Shown: piece after piece, positions 21,439 to 26,331 of the stretch
How the letters are laid out: each line of letters begins with the position of its first letter
How positions within the stretch are numbered: position 1 is the first letter of the stretch
Virus record (IMG/VR): IMGVR_UViG_3300025131_000360
Location: 1-26,331 of that record
DNA length: 26,331 bases
Origin: a virus
Direction: 5' to 3' (one strand)
Program-made: the position numbers and the translations under genes
Notes under the pieces: model-generated
Told to the model about the DNA's origin: nothing
Database searches by the model: none
What the model saw: only the letters and a program-made list of their open reading frames with translations

Positions 21439-22320
21439 TCAAATTTTAATACCCTTAGAAAGAGAATGTTGTAGAAATTCATCCGGAGACATATCCTCTA
21501 CACTCTTATTGATTTTCCCAGAGCTTCCTGCACCGCCGCCACCACTTATTGTGGGTGTCCGCTTTTTTACAACAGACTTTTGAACGGGTTTGACCTCAGC
21601 GGCTCCCTTTTTTGAACTTTCAGCGATGAACTCCCTCAGCCATCCTTTACGTTGATATGTAGAAGATTCGTCCGCCTTCATGAGGCGTATTGCCTCTGGC
21701 CCAACTTTCTCATGTAGGGCTGGATTGAATAGCTTAAAATTTTCCCAGAGATCATCGTGCTCTTTCATGATGGCTTCCTTTTCTTTGAGCCTCTTTTCCT
21801 GTATAGCAGCATCTTTCTTTGACATCGCTCGATTAACAAGTGTTTCTATCGCGTTCAAATCTTCTTCAGCATAACGTTCTCTTATCTCATCCAAAGGGTC
21901 CTTAACTTTTTCTTCAACCCTTTTTTCTTGGCTTTTAGATATCTCTTCCATTCGCTTCTTTAAATGATAGATTTCGTTGTTTTGCTGAGAGATTTTACGA
22001 TTAGCGTTACGTTGCATCTCAAGAATGTCATCTTTGCTCTTACCCCTATACTGAGGCTCGACAGAATCCTCTTCATCAACCTTATCTTCTTCTTCAGGTT
22101 TACCCTTAGGTTCCTCTTCTTCGGTTTCTGGTTTAGAGTCTTCTTCTACAGTGGAACTATCGACCGAATCAACTTCCTTATCGACCTCTGTGTTGGGTTC
22201 AGCTTTTATATCAGTCTCAGGTTTAGGCTTAGGTTTACCCTCCGACTCTGATAATAAACTGTCCAAATCGTCCAAGGACATCTCATCTAAATCCATAGTT
22301 GCTATATTTTTATCGCTCAT
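21439..22320 (-). CDS. scaffolding-like protein
   Basis: A 293-residue protein. The first 90 residues are extremely acidic and Pro/Glu-rich (KPKPETDIKAEPN, EEEPKGKPEEE), a style found in phage scaffolding proteins. Residues 95-200 are a charged coiled coil (ILEMQRNANRKISQQNN and beyond). The C-terminus is basic, with a glycine run (ISGGGGAG), consistent with a capsid-binding tail. The position just before the major capsid gene is the standard one. No protease is visible, so the scaffold is probably removed intact. AAGGGG precedes the ATG at 22320. Confidence 0.8.
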   Translation of the reverse strand: MSDKNIATMDLDEMSLDDLDSLLSESEGKPKPKPETDIKAEPNTEVDKEVDSVDSSTVEEDSKPETEEEEPKGKPEEEDKVDEEDSVEPQYRGKSKDDILEMQRNANRKISQQNNEIYHLKKRMEEISKSQEKRVEEKVKDPLDEIRERYAEEDLNAIETLVNRAMSKKDAAIQEKRLKEKEAIMKEHDDLWENFKLFNPALHEKVGPEAIRLMKADESSTYQRKGWLREFIAESSKKGAAEVKPVQKSVVKKRTPTISGGGGAGSSGKINKSVEDMSPDEFLQHSLSKGIKI

Positions 22321-22331
22321 GAAGGACCCCT

Positions 22332-22994
22332 TTATTCCGACTCACCATAGACGGCCTTGTCACGTAAATCGCGAACAAACTCGTCCTTGATGTCTTTTAT
22401 AAGTCCAACATAAGCTTTTGATACATCCACCGTATTTATTATATCATAGAGCTTCTCTTGCGCCACATCTACGCTACGAGACGATTTGTTATACTTTCGT
22501 CTCAACATGTCTCTACTCATTTGCTCCCCGTCTGAAAAGCCGAATCTATCTATTAGATCTGTCGCCCAATATCCATCTATACGCTTCCCTGAAAGAGTTT
22601 CATAAGATTTGGTTAGATGCTCCAAAGATACATCGAAGAACTCTAGAGCTCTAAAAGCACACTTTGCATGGTGTAACGCCTTTTTATTATTCCTAGTACC
22701 GCCTGAGACTTCTTTTATGAAATCATCTGATAGTATTTCTCGCTCCAAGAATCGACTAGTAGGCGTATTCTCAACCACCATCTGACCCCTAGCATTTATT
22801 TGCCTAACTGGAATGGTTTCTGGGTACGTTTCTGTGACCATATATTTCTTAACGTCGAATTTATAAGAAGCTCTCTTCTTTGTCGATTTTGTAGCTCGTT
22901 TTTTAGCTACAGGCTTCTTGTATACAGGCGCCTTTTCCGTAGATAATTCATCAGGGATTACTCTTGGTGGGTTAATAACAACAACTTCTTCCAT
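22332..22994 (-). CDS. hypothetical protein in the head operon
   Basis: A 220-residue protein. The first 45 residues are Lys/Pro-rich (APVYKKPVAKKRATKSTKK), like a nucleic-acid-binding or flexible tail. The rest is a compact helical domain (SRFLEREILSDDF, HHAKCAFRALEFFDVSLEHL, KSYETLSGKRIDGYW, MSRDMLRRKYNK). AAGGAG lies 7 bases before the ATG. It sits between the portal group and the scaffold-like gene in the packaging and head operon, so a virion assembly role is likely. I do not recognise the family. Confidence 0.7.
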   Translation of the reverse strand: MEEVVVINPPRVIPDELSTEKAPVYKKPVAKKRATKSTKKRASYKFDVKKYMVTETYPETIPVRQINARGQMVVENTPTSRFLEREILSDDFIKEVSGGTRNNKKALHHAKCAFRALEFFDVSLEHLTKSYETLSGKRIDGYWATDLIDRFGFSDGEQMSRDMLRRKYNKSSRSVDVAQEKLYDIINTVDVSKAYVGLIKDIKDEFVRDLRDKAVYGESE

Positions 22995-23023
22995 CTATTC
23001 TCTCCTTTTTTATGTATCTTTTT

Positions 23024-23212
23024 TTATGTGTCTCTATTTAATGTGAGCCTTATCCGCTCAATCATTACGCGCTGACTACAAATCCTGCGTATCTTATGAT
23101 CGTCAAGATTATCATCACTCACTGCTCGATCCAGTTCTGAATCCTTGTAACTTTTAAGCTCGTCTAGAGCTTTGTTAATATCTTTTATCAGAATATAATC
23201 TTTTTTATCCAT
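23024..23212 (-). CDS. 62-residue hypothetical protein in the head operon
   Basis: A small, charged, helical protein (IKDINKALDELKSYKD, then ELDRAVSDDNLDD, then RRICSQRVMIERIRL). AAGGGG lies 5 bases before its ATG, giving a real translation signal. It follows the portal gene by 12 bases. The 29 bases after it carry two copies of a 13-14 base AT-rich motif. Function unknown; the size and charge would fit a small head-assembly or regulatory peptide. Confidence 0.65.
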   Translation of the reverse strand: MDKKDYILIKDINKALDELKSYKDSELDRAVSDDNLDDHKIRRICSQRVMIERIRLTLNRDT

Positions 23213-23224
23213 ATATCCCCTTTT

Positions 23225-25189
23225 TTATTGTACTTTCTGTCCCGTGGCTCGCTCAATCATAGCCTCACTCTGCATCTCAACTATCTTGGCCTCGGTCCTC
23301 AGAGCCGTTCCGAACTCAGCATCTTGGCGACCCTCTTGACGTAGATTTTGGCGCTGTTGTTCAACCTGCTGCACTTGCTGTTGCTCTGCTTGAGCTTGTT
23401 CTTGGTCAACCTCCATCATTACTTGGTCGTCAATCCAGATACCCTCTGCCACATCCTTAACGCCGAAAGCCGCTAACTGTTTTTGAGCTACAGCCTGCCA
23501 GTCCAAGTGCTTTGCAACCGGAGGAACCTTCATGGCCCAGTTAATAAATTGGTTCCATCCTTGTTGGTGGGCCACCTCATTAGATAACTCTAGATTTCCT
23601 AGTATTTTTATATCGAAATCGAACATGAATTCTTTCATATGGGTGTCTTCACCTAAACCAGCCTTCTCAAGGTTCTTTACATCCCAGACCTCTAGCAAGT
23701 CAGAGACATCTTTATACACTAAGTTCCGCTCATAAAGCATCTCAAGGAATGGCTTTAACTCGCCTTCGATTGAGTTGTCGATCAGATCGTTAAGCGGCAT
23801 ATCGTTCTGGGATATGATCGAAAGTGTTGCCCTGGCAGTCTTGGGAATTAACCGACTGTCCGTAGTCCCTTCTTGAACCGGACTTAAGCTCGATAACTGA
23901 TCTAAGTCCCTCATGATGAACTCACTATCGTTTATAGATACATTTGATAGGTTAGGATTTATAAGAGGCTGTATTGCGTTACCGCCCTGACTATAAACAA
24001 TCCCGCCAGGCCTCCACTGACCATCCCACCTAACATTCTTAGTTTCATCAACTGTATACATATGGCTAATTGCACGGGTCTTTGCGTCAAGTGCCTGAGC
24101 TCTACACGCATTCAACTCCATTAATAACTGCCTACCTGAAATCACGAACGATGTACCATACAAACAATTGGCGATAGGCTCAGAACGACCAACAATAAAA
24201 GGCCTTACATACCTCTTATGTTTAAAAGGGGTCGGAATCAACTCAATACAAATTCTACCATTGGCGATAGTCGCTTTAACCTCTTCTAGACCGTTACCTA
24301 AATCGTAAAGACCGTAGCACTCATCAATCTGGACAAACCCAGTCTTTTTTGTTTTCTTTAACGAGTCCTTGAAGCTCTTTGTAGCCCCTTTGTTTAACCC
24401 AAGAAACTCTATGTAAGTCTCTTGCTCCTCTGTGATATTAGAACCTCCTCCATCTGAGGCTAATAAATTTAAATTCTTATAAAAACCGACCTCCTTATTA
24501 ACAATCTCAATGTTTCCATACTCGTCCTCAACTTCTTCCTGTATCGTTCTAGTTCGGTTTTCGTAAAGGAATTCCATAGAAACCGATGAAGTCTTTATAC
24601 AGGCCTGACTTTTATTAATATCTTGAAAATTGACATCGCTATAGAACTCAGTAAGTAGAAGGTTACGAAAGTAAGTGTTATCTTTAACAACAACCTTTTC
24701 CGGCTCCTCGTCCTCAAAAAAAGTAAACTTCTTCTCTTCATATTCCTGTGTGATCTCTGCAACTGCGGTACCTTCGATTGTTTTTGATTTATTAAACTGC
24801 TTAAACGCTTGCTTAAACTCTATGGCCTCTAATTGAGATTCAAAGATGTACTTGTTCCAAAGATCGACGATGGTATTGTCGACTGGCTTTAATTTCTTAT
24901 CATCTAATCTGCCTATAGGGTCTATATTGAAAAGGATGCGATTAATTCGAGCGACGACACCGTTCACTTTCCACTTCATGATTGGCACTTTAACATTAGC
25001 CTTCCCCGTATACACCTGCTCTAAATCATCAGTCAAGTGGTAGGCTGCTAATGCCTGCTTCCACTTAGATTCCCATGGCTGCCTTTGGTTTTCATAATTT
25101 GACTTCAACGCCAGAAAATGATCTACCGCAGTATTCTCATCATAAACCCTCTTAGCCCATTCTTCCCCATACCCTTTTTCTGTTGCCAT
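23225..25189 (-). CDS. portal protein
   Basis: A 654-residue protein. I set the start at the ATG at 25189 (MATEKGYGEEWAKRVYDE), which has a perfect AGGAGG (25197-25202) upstream; the frame stays open to 25261 without good initiation signals. Portal-type features are a long opening helical region, WKVNGVVARINRILFNIDPI, the later wing-like beta section, and a helical clip and crown (VQEGTTDSRLIPKTARATLS). The C-terminal 50 residues are Gln-rich (VDQEQAQAEQQQVQQVEQQR), like the barrel tail of podovirus portals. Position directly after the terminase and before the scaffold and capsid supports it. It would form the dodecameric ring for DNA entry and the adaptor. Confidence 0.85.
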   Translation of the reverse strand: MATEKGYGEEWAKRVYDENTAVDHFLALKSNYENQRQPWESKWKQALAAYHLTDDLEQVYTGKANVKVPIMKWKVNGVVARINRILFNIDPIGRLDDKKLKPVDNTIVDLWNKYIFESQLEAIEFKQAFKQFNKSKTIEGTAVAEITQEYEEKKFTFFEDEEPEKVVVKDNTYFRNLLLTEFYSDVNFQDINKSQACIKTSSVSMEFLYENRTRTIQEEVEDEYGNIEIVNKEVGFYKNLNLLASDGGGSNITEEQETYIEFLGLNKGATKSFKDSLKKTKKTGFVQIDECYGLYDLGNGLEEVKATIANGRICIELIPTPFKHKRYVRPFIVGRSEPIANCLYGTSFVISGRQLLMELNACRAQALDAKTRAISHMYTVDETKNVRWDGQWRPGGIVYSQGGNAIQPLINPNLSNVSINDSEFIMRDLDQLSSLSPVQEGTTDSRLIPKTARATLSIISQNDMPLNDLIDNSIEGELKPFLEMLYERNLVYKDVSDLLEVWDVKNLEKAGLGEDTHMKEFMFDFDIKILGNLELSNEVAHQQGWNQFINWAMKVPPVAKHLDWQAVAQKQLAAFGVKDVAEGIWIDDQVMMEVDQEQAQAEQQQVQQVEQQRQNLRQEGRQDAEFGTALRTEAKIVEMQSEAMIERATGQKVQ

Positions 25190-25196
25190 TTGGTTG

Positions 25197-25202
25197 CCTC
25201 CT
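25197..25202 (-). promoter_or_regulatory. ribosome binding site deciding the portal start
   Basis: AGGAGG on the minus strand, 7 bases before the ATG at 25189. It fixes the start of the portal 24 codons downstream of the longest open frame. Confidence 0.75.
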
Positions 25203-25324
25203 ATCAAATCCTGAGACATAGCGCCTCTTTTTAACATATCATAAAAACTCGATACAAACAATGGTTTTTCATTAAAACTATCTACTTTTAGGCTTTTTTA
25301 GCGAAAAAACCATATGAAATAGCA

Positions 25325-26331
25325 TTAATATCCCATACCGGGATAACTCTCTACATATTCAGTGGTTGTCTCTTGCAAAGGACTATCGACAATAGGTTTA
25401 AGCTTTATAGATTCATATTTAATGACGTCCATATAATGGTCGTCTTTTTTTCGGACCCTGTTAAGTAGTTCACTCTTTTCCGATATCCTGGCACTACTAT
25501 AACTGTCCCAGGAATAACGGCTGAACTCCCATAGAACGCCGGGGCATGTATTGAACACATAGAGTTGTGGCTTACGCTTAATCTCACCTGTATTTGTCTT
25601 AACCACTTTTAATCGCTTCTTGACCTCATTGAGGCCTATTGCATTGTCCTTTGAGCACAATATTGTGCTGATACCGTTTCTGAAGAATTCTAACCTTATG
25701 GTTTGCGTCTCATCCTGCTCTTCATCGCGAGCTTTATAAGATATAACACTCGGCTTCATCGCACTCGTATCAATTTGACACCAAGCAGGTTCAATCATAC
25801 CCCCTTTTGTGATGCCACGCTTAATCCTTATGAGCCTGGCAAAGTCGGCGATTATCATGCTCTCTTTAGGTGCTTTTAGCTCATCGCACACATATAATAT
25901 GTTTTCTTGCTTATCATATAAGAAACGGATCCAATAATGGGGGGTCCTCTCGTGCGGGTCGATTCCTTCAGTTAGGATAAACCTTTTGGGGTTATTTAGC
26001 GCTAGCTTAACATGGTCAAAAGGCTCAATAACATGTAAACTCTTCGAAAACTCTTTATAGATAAGTCCCTCTTTTAGGTGCGGCTTACCGTATATACGAG
26101 AGTCTATCTCATCATCATCCACAGTCGCCTTATAATTTTCTTTTGCGGCCTCATCAATAAATGGATTGTCTAACATACTAAGTGTCTTTGTGTATATTAT
26201 CTCCTTATTTGGATTCTCATAAAGGAAATTCACAAGCCGTGTGAAACCACTAAGGCTCGTAAACGTCAACAGAAAAACCCCATCCCTATCTGTAAGTCTA
26301 GCTAAACACTCCTGGAATATATCCCATGATA
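25325..26331 (-). CDS. terL: terminase large subunit, C-terminal part (cut by window)
   Basis: The visible 334 residues are the end of a large terminase subunit. The frame is open to the right edge, so the N-terminal ATPase with Walker motifs lies outside. The first residues SWDIFQECLARLTDRDGVF and TFTSLSGF are the coupling motif region between the ATPase and nuclease. The nuclease domain follows: GKPHLKEGLIYKEF, then the acidic centre EGIDPHERTPHYW with the catalytic Asp, and near the end KKDDHYMDVIKYES, the conserved last acidic motif. The protein would cut and pump DNA into the procapsid through the portal, the next gene. The TTG at 26269 is an in-frame codon, not a start. Confidence 0.9.
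   Translation of the reverse strand, partial: SWDIFQECLARLTDRDGVFLLTFTSLSGFTRLVNFLYENPNKEIIYTKTLSMLDNPFIDEAAKENYKATVDDDEIDSRIYGKPHLKEGLIYKEFSKSLHVIEPFDHVKLALNNPKRFILTEGIDPHERTPHYWIRFLYDKQENILYVCDELKAPKESMIIADFARLIRIKRGITKGGMIEPAWCQIDTSAMKPSVISYKARDEEQDETQTIRLEFFRNGISTILCSKDNAIGLNEVKKRLKVVKTNTGEIKRKPQLYVFNTCPGVLWEFSRYSWDSYSSARISEKSELLNRVRKKDDHYMDVIKYESIKLKPIVDSPLQETTTEYVESYPGMGY

Noticed and set aside
25268-25316. AT-rich hairpins between terminase and portal
   Set aside because: The stems have mismatches and mostly A-T pairs; similar structures are common by chance in such AT-rich DNA.

Overview
The window is a piece of a tailed, podovirus-like bacteriophage genome. Every credible gene is on the minus strand, so the biological order runs from right to left. 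The assignment rests on a contiguous virion module: large terminase C-terminus, portal, scaffold-like protein, N4-gp56-like major capsid protein, head-tail adaptor, nozzle-like tail protein, three large internal (ejection-type) proteins and a tail fibre. There is no long tape-measure gene and no sheath. A short lysis cassette and the edge of a non-structural module follow. The sequence is AT-rich, uses strong AGGAGG ribosome sites and sigma-70-like promoters, and has an M15 peptidoglycan peptidase, which fits a bacterial host with a meso-DAP type wall. The fibre repeat style resembles environmental, often aquatic, phages (inference). The host cannot be named from the sequence. No stretch over 300 bases lacks a gene, and I saw no tRNA, CRISPR array, integrase or att site.

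Layout, right to left. 26331-20338: packaging and head module. 20324-14615: a six-gene accessory (moron-like) unit placed between the capsid gene and the tail genes. It has a promoter-like sequence, a leader with two perfect hairpins, a small unknown protein, a two-domain glycosyltransferase, a GT2 glycosyltransferase, an NAD-dependent sugar epimerase/dehydratase, a SAM methyltransferase, a GT4-like glycosyltransferase, and a rho-independent terminator. All five internal junctions are 4-base ATGA overlaps. 14600-5083: tail and ejection module, including a protein with a long 11-residue-periodic coiled coil, and the tail fibre. 5036-3850: lysis cassette (coiled-coil membrane protein, M15 endolysin, holin candidate). 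3845-68: non-structural module with two near-identical promoters exactly 100 bp apart, a 62-residue HTH protein, an SNF2-like helicase, a second promoter, two small membrane proteins (one a 45-residue gene overlapping its neighbour out of frame), a coiled-coil protein and a possible DNA-metabolism protein.

How it works together. The head and tail genes build the particle. The inserted sugar cassette probably makes or modifies a glycan, on the virion or on the host surface, under its own start and stop signals. The lysis cassette releases progeny. The left module looks like the replication/regulation side, reached by its own promoters.

The most interesting items are the self-contained glycan cassette, its possible 5'-terminal hairpin leader, a 40-bp out-of-frame duplication that forms the last codons of the tail fibre, the paired promoters, the hendecad-repeat ejection protein and the hidden 45-residue membrane protein.
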